From Geomonas edaphica (lineage in GTDB: Bacteria > Desulfobacterota > Desulfuromonadia > Geobacterales > Geobacteraceae): a stretch of DNA of 64,000 nucleotides. Shown piece by piece: positions 1 to 7,639 of the stretch. The notes below the pieces were generated by a model. That model was not told the origin of the DNA, made no database searches, and saw only the letters and a program-made list of their open reading frames with translations. Numbering within the stretch: the stretch's first letter is position 1; each line of letters starts with the position of its first letter. The translations under genes and the position numbers were made by a program. The stretch lies in contig NZ_SSYB01000004.1 of NCBI RefSeq assembly GCF_004917075.1, forward strand, positions 646,546 to 710,545, read 5' to 3'.

Positions 1-59
1 TCGAGGCGATGGGAAGCGGCAACGCAGGCAAGGTCATCCTTAACTGGGTTGAGGAATAG
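1..59 (+). CDS. tdh: L-threonine 3-dehydrogenase, C-terminal end only
   Basis: The reading frame starting at base 3 gives EAMGSGNAGKVILNWVEE and then TAG at 57-59. This matches the usual C-terminus of Tdh, the zinc alcohol dehydrogenase-type enzyme that oxidises L-threonine to 2-amino-3-ketobutyrate; family members end in a GK-V-I/V-L-x-W motif. The gene is cut by the window start. The next gene on the same strand is kbl, which uses the Tdh product, so the two form the standard threonine-degradation pair. Only 18 residues are visible, so the call leans on context. Confidence 0.75.
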   Translation, partial: EAMGSGNAGKVILNWVEE

Positions 60-78
60 GGGAAGAACGGCACCGGGT

Positions 79-189
79 CTCCCCCTCCCTTGACGGGAGG
101 GGGCTGGGGGGTGGGTGAATTTGCCAGTAGCGATGCAGGTGGCACCTTCCCCCCCACCCTGCCCCTCCCCCGCAAGGGGGGAGGGAATA
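79..189. repeat. Inverted pair of polypyrimidine palindromes between tdh and kbl
   Basis: Two G/C-rich hairpin units face each other. One reads CCCCCTCCC-ttgacgg-GAGGGGG followed by ctggggggtgggtg. The other is close to its reverse complement (CCCCCCACCCT..CCCTCCCC-cgcaa-GGGGGGAGGG). Similar units occur near 25418-25503, 50983-51004, 55353-55374 and 57809-57900. This is a dispersed REP-like family. It lies in the tdh-kbl gap and would be transcribed. Confidence 0.7.
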
Positions 190-207
190 CGTAGAGGAGT
201 AACTCAG

Positions 208-1398
208 ATGACCGATAAATTCGCCTGGATCAACGAAGAGATGGGGGCCCTGGAAGCGCAGGGGTTCAGGACCAACATACGCACCATCGGCTCGGCCTGC
301 GGCCCCTGGATGGTGGTGGACGGCAAGAAGGTGCTGAATTTCTGCACCAACAACTACCTTGGGCTCGCCAACCACCCGCGCCTCAAGAAGGCGGCGCAGG
401 AGGCGGTGGAGCAGTGGGGCGTCGGTCCGGCCGCGGTGCGGAGCATCGCCGGGACGCTCGAACTGCACCGCCGGCTCGAGGCGCGTCTGGCTGCCTTCAA
501 GGGGGTCGAGGACGCGCTCTACGTCCAGTCCGGCTTCTGCGCCAACCAAGCCGCCATCCCTCCCATGGTGGGGAAGGGGGACGTCATCTTCACGGACCGG
601 CTAAACCACGCGAGCATCATCGACGGCTGCCGCCTCTCCTCGGCGAAAATCCTGGTCTACGAGCACTGCGATCTAGAGGACTGCGAACGGGTGATCAGGG
701 AAAACGTTGGGCAGTACCGGCGCGCGCTCCTCATTACCGACGGCGTCTTCTCCATGGACGGTGACATAGCGCCCCTGGACCGGCTCTTCGAGCTCTGCGA
801 GCGCCACGGCATCATCACCATGGTGGACGATGCGCACGGCGAGGGGGTGCTCGGGCGGGGCGGGCGCGGCATCGTCGATCACTTCGGGCTGAACGGCAAG
901 TTCGACCTGGAGATCGGCACGCTCTCCAAGGCGTTCGGGGTCATGGGTGGGGTGATCGCGGGGAAGAAGGTCGTCATCGACTGGATCAGGCAGAAGGCGC
1001 GCCCCTTCCTCTTCTCGAGTGCGGTGACTGCTGCGGACACCGCCGCCTGCCTTGCCGCCGTTGATCTTCTGGAGGAGAGCAGCGCGCTCGTGGAAAAACT
1101 CTGGGACAACACGCGCTACTTCAAGGAGGGGATGCAAAACGCGGGCTTCGACATAGGGGCGAGCGTCACGCCGATAACCCCGGTCATGCTCGGCGAGGCG
1201 ACCGTGGCGCAGGAGTTCTCGCGCAGGCTTTTCGCCGCCGAGCCCGGCATCTTCGCGATGCCGATCGGCTTTCCGACCGTGCCACAGGGCAAGGCGCGCA
1301 TCCGCGTGATGATCAGCGCGGCCCACACCCAGGGGGACCTGGAAACCGGCCTCGCAACTTTCACACAGATCGGCCGCGAGCTCGGAGTGGTCAGATAA
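208..1398 (+). CDS. kbl: Glycine C-acetyltransferase (2-amino-3-ketobutyrate CoA ligase)
   Basis: Cytoplasmic PLP enzyme of the alpha-oxoamine synthase family. It cleaves 2-amino-3-ketobutyrate with CoA to glycine and acetyl-CoA, the second step of threonine breakdown. The protein has 396 residues, the normal length. Visible motifs are NHASIIDG (His134, stacks on PLP), DDAHGEGVLG (Asp208/His210) and TLSKAFG with the Schiff-base Lys241. I chose the ATG at 208 because GAGGAG lies about 8 bases upstream and the homologous N-terminus begins there. The open frame runs back to 115, but that stretch only translates the intergenic repeat. BioF is the main alternative; the tdh tail just upstream favours Kbl. 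Confidence 0.93.
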   Translation: MTDKFAWINEEMGALEAQGFRTNIRTIGSACGPWMVVDGKKVLNFCTNNYLGLANHPRLKKAAQEAVEQWGVGPAAVRSIAGTLELHRRLEARLAAFKGVEDALYVQSGFCANQAAIPPMVGKGDVIFTDRLNHASIIDGCRLSSAKILVYEHCDLEDCERVIRENVGQYRRALLITDGVFSMDGDIAPLDRLFELCERHGIITMVDDAHGEGVLGRGGRGIVDHFGLNGKFDLEIGTLSKAFGVMGGVIAGKKVVIDWIRQKARPFLFSSAVTAADTAACLAAVDLLEESSALVEKLWDNTRYFKEGMQNAGFDIGASVTPITPVMLGEATVAQEFSRRLFAAEPGIFAMPIGFPTVPQGKARIRVMISAAHTQGDLETGLATFTQIGRELGVVR

Positions 1399-1405
1399 AC
1401 AAAAA

Positions 1406-1622
1406 GACAAAGGCTCAACGCAAAGACGCGAAGGCGCCAAGACGCTGAGAAAACCCCAAAACCGTTTAACAGGGATGAAGGGGATAAAAGGGATAAAAAC
1501 TTAAGACCAAGGGGAAAGGCTTAGAACCTTGATGTTTTAACGGCGCCAAGGCGTTGAGAAGCAAAGGATGGTTAAAACCTTTGCGTCTTTGCGGCTTGGC
1601 GCCTTTGCGTTGAGGGGTTGTG
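1406..1622. repeat. Composite intergenic repeat downstream of kbl
   Basis: This gene-free gap holds two dispersed repeat types. The outer arms (about 1406-1450 and 1562-1620) are inverted copies of a GCAAAGACGC..GGCGCCAAG motif and pair with each other. The same motif builds the tandem array at 17299-17730. Inside lies an ACAGGGATGAAGGGGATAAAAGGG stretch (about 1469-1497), which recurs at 9216-9258, 26581-26657 and 27591-27622. It lies between convergent kbl and the cox operon end. No terminator T-run is evident. Confidence 0.7.
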
Positions 1623-1629
1623 GTCGCGG

Positions 1630-1821
1630 CTAGCGCGCGGGCTTGATGCTTCTCGGGTTGCAGACCACGAGCGGGTCGTTCGCCTGCACGCGGCACTTGT
1701 TGCAGTAGACGATCGGCTTCTCCCCGTGCCGCTCATACTCGTCCATCCGGCCATCCTTCTTCAGCTTGCACATGTGTGCCTTGTGACGCGCAGGCTGCTC
1801 GCACTTTTCCTTGTCTGCCAT
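1630..1821 (-). CDS. Small Cys-rich protein downstream of ctaB
   Basis: A 63-residue basic protein whose function I do not recognise. It has five cysteines, including a CxxC (YCNKC) near residue 40 and single Cys before and after, plus three histidines, so it may bind zinc or another metal. There is no signal peptide or membrane segment. It lies 36 bases after ctaB on the same strand at the end of the cytochrome oxidase operon, so co-transcription is likely. The ATG at 1821 is the only reasonable start. Whether it works with the oxidase is unknown. Confidence 0.6.
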   Translation of the reverse strand: MADKEKCEQPARHKAHMCKLKKDGRMDEYERHGEKPIVYCNKCRVQANDPLVVCNPRSIKPAR

Positions 1822-1857
1822 GAAAACTCCTTCTCAAAATGCCTCCCGTAGGGAAGG

Positions 1858-2697
1858 CTACGGCGTGCTGTACAGCGCCAGGGTGACCAACGCCGGGAAA
1901 ACGTTGATGCCGACGTAAGCTGCCGCCTCGAGACGCCGAAACGGTGTGAGCAGCAGCGGGACGCAGAAGGCGAGGCACCAAAGGGATACGTTACTGCCGG
2001 CGATGAGGCCGAAGGCGGGGAGCATCAGGGTCGCAGCGACGACGGCGGCAAGCCAGAGCACGAGAAACGGTCCGGGACCTCGGAAACTCTGCGGCGCGAA
2101 CAGCGGAAACCCGGCGAGCCGGTAGTCGTCGGCGTGCCTTTTCTGCAGCATCCAGAAGTGGGGGACCTGCCAGAGGTACAGGATGCCGCACAAAAGGACG
2201 ATCCTGAAATCGCCGAGCGCGCCCCCGGCGGCGCTCCAGCCGATGAGCGGCGGAAGGGCGCCGCAAAAGGCCCCGGCGAGGAGTGCGAAGGGGGTGCGCC
2301 GCTTGAGCGGCGTGTAGACGGCGAGGTACCAGGCAAGGGTCGCCAGGGCGAGGAGAAGGGGCACAGCGCCGAGAGCGGCAAGGATGACGGCACCCGACAA
2401 AAGGACCAGTACCGCGATCGTCGCCCCCCAGCGCGGTGCGAGCTCTCCAGCGGGAAGCGGGCGCGTCATGGTGCGGCGCATGAGGGCGTCCACGTCGCGC
2501 TCGAGGAGCTGATTGAAGGCCGAAGCGGCGCACGCCATGAGGGTCACGCCGATAAGGAGCATGAGCCCGGACACGCCGGGACGCGCCTCACGGCAGAGCA
2601 GGTACCCCCCGAGCGCCGCCGTCCCGTTCATGAGCGCCAATGGCAGCCTGAACAACCGGCACATCCCGGCTATCGTTTTTCGTGCTGGAAAGATCAC
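1858..2697 (-). CDS. ctaB: Protoheme IX farnesyltransferase (heme O synthase)
   Basis: An integral membrane UbiA-family prenyltransferase that adds a farnesyl group to haem b, giving haem O for the terminal oxidase. It has 279 residues and about eight or nine hydrophobic segments. The first polyprenyl-diphosphate/Mg site is NQLLERDVDALMRRT followed by RPLP. A second family motif, YTPLKRRTP, lies mid-protein. The start is GTG, overlapping the coxB stop as GTGA, which implies translational coupling. No haem A synthase (ctaA) lies in the window, so I cannot tell from here whether the enzyme carries haem A or O. CyoE is the same function under another name. Confidence 0.92.
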   Translation of the reverse strand: MIFPARKTIAGMCRLFRLPLALMNGTAALGGYLLCREARPGVSGLMLLIGVTLMACAASAFNQLLERDVDALMRRTMTRPLPAGELAPRWGATIAVLVLLSGAVILAALGAVPLLLALATLAWYLAVYTPLKRRTPFALLAGAFCGALPPLIGWSAAGGALGDFRIVLLCGILYLWQVPHFWMLQKRHADDYRLAGFPLFAPQSFRGPGPFLVLWLAAVVAATLMLPAFGLIAGSNVSLWCLAFCVPLLLTPFRRLEAAAYVGINVFPALVTLALYSTP

Positions 2698-3599
2698 TTC
2701 TCTCCTTCCAGGAACTCGACCATCACCTTCAGGTCGCCTTCCGGAATGTCGCTCTTCGGCATGATCGGGGGGAAGCCTTCAACGATGGCCGCACCCGGGT
2801 TCAGGATCGACTCGCGCAGGTACGCCTCGTCCACCTTCACCGTCTCCGCCTTTCCGCCGCGCGTCACCTTCACCTGGCTCCCGTAGAGCCCCTTGAAGGT
2901 CGGCCCCACCTTCGTCGAACCATCCAGAGAGTGACAGCCAAGACAGCCGTGGCTCTCCAGCAGGGCCTTACCCTTGGCCGCCCCGCCTTCTGCCGCCTTC
3001 TCGTTCAGCCACGCCTCGAACTTGTCCGCCGGGACCGCTTCCACGGTCGTTATCATGGCGGAGTGGCCGGTGCCGCAGTACTGCGAACAGAAGAGGTCGT
3101 AGGAGCCGGGCGAACTGGCAACGAACCATACGTGGTTTTTCATTCCCGGCACGACGTCGCGCTTGATGCGGAAGGCCGGGACGTAGAAGCCGTGGATCAC
3201 GTCCTCGGATTCCAGGTTCACCTGCACCGGCCTTCCCACCGGGACGACCAGCTTCGGGCTGTGCTTGCCGTTTTGGTAGATGAAGTCCCAGGACCACATG
3301 CGCGCCTCGGCCTTCACCTGCATGGCGTTCTTCGGCACGGTCCTGAGCGACAGGTAGCTGGTCCAGCCGTAGTAGAACATCCCCATTACGAGGATCGTCG
3401 GCAACAAGGTCCAGATCACCTCGAGAAGCGGGCTTCCCGATACCTGCGAGGTCGGCTCCGGGTTCTTCGAACGGCGGTAACGGACCACGAAGAAGATCAT
3501 GGTTGCGGTGATCCCGACGAGCAGCACCAGGCAGGCACCAAAGAGGAACATGAACACGGGATCGACTGCTTGCGTCGTTGTGAGTAGTTGATTTTCCAC
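2694..3599 (-). CDS. coxB: Cytochrome c oxidase subunit II fused to cytochrome c (caa3 type)
   Basis: The 301-residue subunit II has two N-terminal membrane helices (about 15-40 and 60-80), a periplasmic cupredoxin domain and a C-terminal cytochrome c domain. CuA ligands are visible as His136 (DVIHGFYVP), Cys171, Cys175, His179 and Met182 in CSQYCGTGHSAM. The haem c site is CLGCH at 219-223 with a likely distal Met280 (FPPIMPKS). The fused haem makes this a caa3 oxidase that takes electrons from soluble or membrane cytochromes. It sits 10 bases after coxD and overlaps ctaB. There is no cleavable signal-peptide motif I can be sure of. Confidence 0.95.
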   Translation of the reverse strand: MENQLLTTTQAVDPVFMFLFGACLVLLVGITATMIFFVVRYRRSKNPEPTSQVSGSPLLEVIWTLLPTILVMGMFYYGWTSYLSLRTVPKNAMQVKAEARMWSWDFIYQNGKHSPKLVVPVGRPVQVNLESEDVIHGFYVPAFRIKRDVVPGMKNHVWFVASSPGSYDLFCSQYCGTGHSAMITTVEAVPADKFEAWLNEKAAEGGAAKGKALLESHGCLGCHSLDGSTKVGPTFKGLYGSQVKVTRGGKAETVKVDEAYLRESILNPGAAIVEGFPPIMPKSDIPEGDLKVMVEFLEGEK

Positions 3600-3609
3600 G
3601 TTCGCCCCT

Positions 3610-3903
3610 TTATCGGTAGAGTACGTCGAAGAAGGTTCCCCCGATGAAACCGGCCAGGGTGAAAAGAGCCACGAACAGGATGATGCGGAACAGCCGCGGC
3701 TCGTATTTCATGTGCATGAAGAAGGCGATCACGAGGCCCGATTTGATGCTCGCGATGGCAAGCGCCGCCCAGACCTTCCAGACGCCAAGCTCCACGCGCG
3801 TGACCATGATGGTTGCCGCCGTCAGCACCAGGAGGGTGACCCAGACGGTAACCAATTTCCCGTAACTCAGGATGTGTTCCGCGCTTTCGTTTGTCATGTT
3901 CAT
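3610..3903 (-). CDS. coxD: Cytochrome c oxidase subunit IV (caa3 type)
   Basis: A 97-residue membrane protein with three hydrophobic helices (about 18-34, 43-62 and 70-90), matching the prokaryotic COX4 family of small oxidase subunits. The conserved core IKSGLVIAFFMHMKYE is present. It assists assembly or stability of the subunit I-III core and has no redox cofactor. It is located between coxC (37-base gap) and coxB (10-base gap) in one operon. Confidence 0.88.
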   Translation of the reverse strand: MNMTNESAEHILSYGKLVTVWVTLLVLTAATIMVTRVELGVWKVWAALAIASIKSGLVIAFFMHMKYEPRLFRIILFVALFTLAGFIGGTFFDVLYR

Positions 3904-3940
3904 ATCTCCGGTATATCTCGATCCACGCCCCGACCCGCCG

Positions 3941-4540
3941 TTAAAGGATCAGGTAATAGAGCGGGAAGATGAAGATCCAGACCAGGTCGACCAGGTGCCA
4001 GTAAAGGGTCACGTTCTCGAGCGTCACGTTGTCCCCTGCATGCAACACCTCCCGCTGCACCATCACCGCGGTCCACGCCATAAGGACCGAGCCGATGATC
4101 ACGTGTATGCCGTGCAGGCCGGTGGCGAGGTAGTACAGTCCGAAGAAGATCGACTCCCCCGGAGGCCCCGCAATCAGCTTCGGAGAGTTCGGGTAGATGC
4201 CGTGATGGAACTTGGCGCTCCACTCGAGGTACTTGATGAAGAGGAAGATAAGGGCGCAGCCGATGGTCCCACCCAGCAGAGTGAGAGTCGCCGTTTTGGC
4301 GCCGCGCTTGATCGCGGTGACCGACATCGCCGCAAAAAGCGAGCTGGTCAAAAGAACCACCGTGTTGGTGGCGCCGTAGACCAGGTCGAGCTGCTTGCCC
4401 CCCAGGCCGAATTCCTTGGGATACCTGGTCAGGTAGACCGAATAAAGGATGAATACCCCGCCAAAGAGAAGTATCTCCGTGAACAGGAACAGCCACATGC
4501 CGAGTTTGGCTCCGAAAGTGTCCTTTTCCAGATGGCTCAT
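3941..4540 (-). CDS. coxC: Cytochrome c oxidase subunit III
   Basis: A 199-residue membrane protein with five predicted helices, the short five-helix form of COX3 found in caa3 and bo3 oxidases. The N-terminal KLGMWLFLFTEILLFGG motif, with the conserved Glu in the first helix, and the YYLATGLHGIHVIIG motif typical of the family are visible. It is thought to stabilise proton uptake through subunit I. Its ATG overlaps the coxA stop as ATGA. Confidence 0.93.
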   Translation of the reverse strand: MSHLEKDTFGAKLGMWLFLFTEILLFGGVFILYSVYLTRYPKEFGLGGKQLDLVYGATNTVVLLTSSLFAAMSVTAIKRGAKTATLTLLGGTIGCALIFLFIKYLEWSAKFHHGIYPNSPKLIAGPPGESIFFGLYYLATGLHGIHVIIGSVLMAWTAVMVQREVLHAGDNVTLENVTLYWHLVDLVWIFIFPLYYLIL

Positions 4541-6156
4541 GGGACCCCCGCCCCTTTAAAGTCGTACGGTCCGTGCGTCACCACGGGATCTTCCTCGAAA
4601 TTCTCGGTAGGCGGAGGGGTCGGGATGCTCCACTCCAGCGAGGCGCCCCCCCACGGGTTCCCGGTGAACGGCTCACCCTTCAGCAGCCCGCGCCACAGGT
4701 TCCAGAGCACGATGAGAATCCCCGCGACCATGATCCAACTCCCCACCGTCGCCACGAAGTTCAGGCGGGCGAACTCGGGGAGGTAATCGTAGTAGCGCCT
4801 CGGCATCCCTTCCATCCCGAGTACCTGCATGGTGAAATACAGGACGTTGAAGCCGATGAACATGAGCACCCAGCCGATGATGGCGGGCTTCTCTTCGTAA
4901 CGCCTGCCGAAGTACTTGGGAAGCCAGTAGTGCGCGGCGGCGAAGAAGGCGAAGCCGGTGCCGCCGAACATGACATAGTGGAAGTGCCCGACCACGAAGT
5001 GGGTATCATGCACGTGGATATCGGTGGAGGCGGCGCCGAGGATCAGGCCGGAGAGCCCGCCGATGGAGAAGAGCAGGATGAAGGAGAGCGCGAAGAGCAT
5101 GGGCGCCTCCAGCGATATCGACCCCTTGTACATGGTCGAGACCCAGTTGAACACCTTGATGGCGGAAGGTATCGCCACCAGGAAGGTGAGGAAGGAGAAG
5201 ACCATGACGCCTAAGTCACTCATCCCAGAGGTGTACATGTGGTGCCCCCATACCGCGGAACCGGCCGCCGCGATGGCGAGGCTCGAAAAGGCGATCATCT
5301 TGTACCCGAAGATCGGCTTTCGCGAGAAGACCGGGATGATATCCGAGATCACCCCCATGCCGGGGAGGATCATGATGTAGACCGCCGGGTGCGAGTAGAT
5401 CCAGAACATGTGCTGGAACATGATGGGGTCACCGCCCCGGCTCGGGTCGAAGAGGCCGAGTCCCAGGACCCGCTCGGTCACCACCAGAAGGAGCGTGATG
5501 GCGATGATCGGGGTGGCGAGAATCTGGACCCAGGCGGTCGCGTAGAGACTCCAGGTGAAGAGGGGGATGCGGGTCCAGTTCATCCCCGGGGCCCTCATCC
5601 TGTGGATGGTGGTCACGAAGTTGATGCCGGTGAGGATCGAGGAGAAGCCTAAGATGAAGACACCGAAAACGGCGAGGGAGACGTTCGTCGTGGTCCGGGC
5701 CGAGAAGGGGACGTAAAAGGTCCATCCCGTATCGGGGGCGCCACCGCCGGTGAAAAGCGAGACCAGGACGATCACCGCGCCGATGACGTAGAGCCACCAC
5801 GAAAAGAGGTTCACCCGCGGGAAGGCCACGTCGCGCGCGCCCAACTGGATCGGCAGCACCAGGTTCCCGAACGACGCCGGTATCCCCGGGATGATGAAGA
5901 GGAAGATCATCACCACGCCGTGCACCGTGAAAAGGGCGTTGTAGGTCTGGGCGGTGACGATGGTCGGCCCCGGTGCGATCAACTCGAGCCTGATCAGTAC
6001 CCCCAACAGGACGCCGACCATGAAGAAGCTCAGCACGCAGTAAAGGTACATAAGACCTATGCGCTTATGGTCGGTGGAGAAGATCCAGGACCCGATCCCG
6101 GTCTTGCCGGAATCGCTCCAGAACCCGCCTTCCGCAGTTGCCGTTTCTTGACTCAT
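4537..6156 (-). CDS. coxA: Cytochrome c oxidase subunit I, A2-type haem-copper oxidase
   Basis: The 539-residue catalytic subunit reduces O2 to water at a haem a3/CuB centre and pumps protons. Ligands visible: His79 (FTVHG) and His393 for the low-spin haem; His256, His305 and His306 (HHMYTSG) for CuB; His391 for haem a3; Tyr260 for the His-Tyr crosslink. The proton-channel helix reads YSHPAVY (254-260) rather than GHPEVY. The gating Glu is therefore replaced and Tyr-Ser precedes the His, the hallmark of A2-type oxidases. Lys334 probably marks the K channel. It is about 30 bases downstream of the SCO gene and overlaps coxC. Confidence 0.96.
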   Translation of the reverse strand: MSQETATAEGGFWSDSGKTGIGSWIFSTDHKRIGLMYLYCVLSFFMVGVLLGVLIRLELIAPGPTIVTAQTYNALFTVHGVVMIFLFIIPGIPASFGNLVLPIQLGARDVAFPRVNLFSWWLYVIGAVIVLVSLFTGGGAPDTGWTFYVPFSARTTTNVSLAVFGVFILGFSSILTGINFVTTIHRMRAPGMNWTRIPLFTWSLYATAWVQILATPIIAITLLLVVTERVLGLGLFDPSRGGDPIMFQHMFWIYSHPAVYIMILPGMGVISDIIPVFSRKPIFGYKMIAFSSLAIAAAGSAVWGHHMYTSGMSDLGVMVFSFLTFLVAIPSAIKVFNWVSTMYKGSISLEAPMLFALSFILLFSIGGLSGLILGAASTDIHVHDTHFVVGHFHYVMFGGTGFAFFAAAHYWLPKYFGRRYEEKPAIIGWVLMFIGFNVLYFTMQVLGMEGMPRRYYDYLPEFARLNFVATVGSWIMVAGILIVLWNLWRGLLKGEPFTGNPWGGASLEWSIPTPPPTENFEEDPVVTHGPYDFKGAGVP

Positions 6157-6187
6157 TTATTCCCCCGAAACCCTGCAGATCCGCAGT

Positions 6188-7060
6188 TTAGGTTTCCTTG
6201 CCTTTATTTTTATCCGTCTTCTTGCCGCCCAGGATCAGGAAGATCAGGAAGCCGACCACACAAACGATGATGACTGTCGCGCTCACCCGCAGCAGGTTGA
6301 ACGCGTAACTCTTGCTCTCCGGATCGAAGCTGAAGCAGTAGCTCACCATCTTGCTGATGGTAGTCCCGATCCTCCCCTGTTTCGCCTCCATGAGCGCCAG
6401 GGTCAGATCCTTCGGGAGGAACTGCGTGCCGTAGAGGTAGCGCACGATCATGCCGTCCTTCGCCACCACGAAGCTCACAACCGGATGGACGAAATCGTTT
6501 CCCTTGCGCTGGAAATGAAAGCCTGCCGTATCGGTGAGCTTGCGGATGTTCGCGGGGTCACCGGTCAGGAAGATCCAGTTCCCCTCCGGGAACTTCCCCT
6601 TCATCACCGTCTCGTACATTTTTTTGGAGCGGGCCGCGCGCTGCGGCGTCTCGCGCTCGTCAAAGCTCACCGACAGGACCCGGTAGTCCTTTCCAGGGGT
6701 GAGCTTGATGTCGTGAAGAACCCGCGCCAGCCCCTCCTGAAGGTAGTTGCAGACGTTGGTGCAGGAATAATAGACGGGGAGGATGACGGTCGGACCGGTG
6801 ATGAGCTCGGCGAGGCGCCGCTGCCGCCCGCTCTCGTCGGTGAAGACCAGATCAAGCGGGATCTTTTTCCCCAGATGCTCCTCAAGCCCTACGTTCCCTT
6901 CTTCTTGCTTCGAGGCGCCCTGATGCTCAGCGTGCGGAGTTGTCTCTTCTTCAACATGGCATTTGGCAGAGGCGGGGAACAGCAACGCCGCCATCGCTCC
7001 GACAAGTACCATGCGCCTTATGGCCGTAATGATCACATATGACTCCGTCCGATCTCTCAT
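6188..7060 (-). CDS. SCO1/SenC-family copper chaperone for cytochrome oxidase
   Basis: A thioredoxin-fold protein that delivers copper to or reduces the CuA site of subunit II. The CuxxxCu motif YSCTNVC and a distal His (FVHPVVSF) are present. A hydrophobic N-terminal signal and a C-terminal helix (near SATVIIVCVVGFLIFLIL) would anchor it facing the periplasm. The open frame reaches 7186, but a promoter at 7080-7107 lies inside it. I prefer the ATG at 7060, which leaves ITAIRR before the signal core. The ATG at 7012 (AAGG three bases upstream) is the alternative. It is the first gene of the cox operon. Confidence 0.85.
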   Translation of the reverse strand: MRDRTESYVIITAIRRMVLVGAMAALLFPASAKCHVEEETTPHAEHQGASKQEEGNVGLEEHLGKKIPLDLVFTDESGRQRRLAELITGPTVILPVYYSCTNVCNYLQEGLARVLHDIKLTPGKDYRVLSVSFDERETPQRAARSKKMYETVMKGKFPEGNWIFLTGDPANIRKLTDTAGFHFQRKGNDFVHPVVSFVVAKDGMIVRYLYGTQFLPKDLTLALMEAKQGRIGTTISKMVSYCFSFDPESKSYAFNLLRVSATVIIVCVVGFLIFLILGGKKTDKNKGKET

Positions 7061-7079
7061 GTGAAAAAAACAAGTGCTC

Positions 7080-7107
7080 ATTATAAATGATGATTCCCGG
7101 CTGTCCA
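7080..7107 (-). promoter_or_regulatory. Likely sigma-70 promoter of the cox operon
   Basis: Read on the minus strand this is TGGACA, 16 bases, then a perfect TATAAT (complement of 7080-7085). Transcription would start near 7073, only about 13 bases before the ATG at 7060. This is inference from consensus match. Confidence 0.5.
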
Positions 7108-7302
7108 CCGGAGGCAAATAAATTTCCTTACGGAACGGGCCAGGACGAGGCTTCATCTCCTGCAACGGTTCGATCATGAGCCGCACCGGGTCAAGATTAG
7201 ACTTGACTTAATTTATCATTACATTAGACTGGGCCAATATTTTTCCAAGCAAAGGCAGTCCAGCGGAGTACCCCGATATCCCCAGTCCAAAGGAGGCCGG
7301 TT

Positions 7303-7482
7303 ATGAAAGCTTTTCCCGCGAAACTCATCATGGCGGTTATCATCCTGTCCTGCGGCTTCGTGATGCAGGCAGAGCGGTCAGAAAAGGCGCATCAAAAGCA
7401 AGACGGCGCCGCCCATAGGTTCGTCGCCGGTACGATTGATCGCTCCCCCGGCACCGACAGCGGCCGCACCTCCTGGCGATAG
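7303..7482 (+). CDS. Short exported peptide, possible lipoprotein
   Basis: A 59-residue open frame with a strong ribosome site (AGGAGG, 6 bases before the ATG). Residues 1-23 look like a signal sequence: two Lys, then LIMAVIILSCGFVMQA. ILSC could be a lipobox, though Leu at -2 is unusual. The mature part is charged and Arg/Ser-rich with no motif I recognise. It stands alone between the divergent cox promoter and the chemoreceptor gene. It could be spurious; the ribosome site and signal are the only evidence. Confidence 0.45.
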   Translation: MKAFPAKLIMAVIILSCGFVMQAERSEKAHQKQDGAAHRFVAGTIDRSPGTDSGRTSWR

Positions 7483-7567
7483 CGGAAGCAAGGGGGGGCA
7501 TCGTCATGCCCTCCACCACATCCTGCCGGGCAGTCCTCGATTCCCGTATACAATGCTCATGAATAGT

Positions 7568-7594
7568 TAAAGTTTCCGCCCGGGCAGACGATAA
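7568..7594 (+). promoter_or_regulatory. Sigma-28 (FliA)-type promoter of the chemoreceptor gene
   Basis: TAAAGTTT, 11 bases, then GACGATAA. The flagellar/chemotaxis sigma-28 consensus is TAAAGTTT-N11-GCCGATAA, so there is one mismatch. It lies 46 bases before the chemoreceptor ATG at 7640, which fits a gene expressed with motility. Confidence 0.75.
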
Positions 7595-7639
7595 ACTCCT
7601 TGAAACTCCCAAATGTCGTGTTTGCAAAGGAGATCGTCC

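Noticed and set aside
121-160. Sigma-54 promoter before kbl
   Set aside because: TGGCAC occurs near 139, but no GC appears at the required distance and the site lies inside the repeat.
115-207. N-terminal extension of kbl
   Set aside because: The extension translates the CCCCTCCC repeat and lacks family similarity. The ATG at 208 has a ribosome site and the known N-terminus.
7061-7186. Longer start for the SCO1-like protein
   Set aside because: The upstream part contains the probable TATAAT promoter and has no signal or domain sense.
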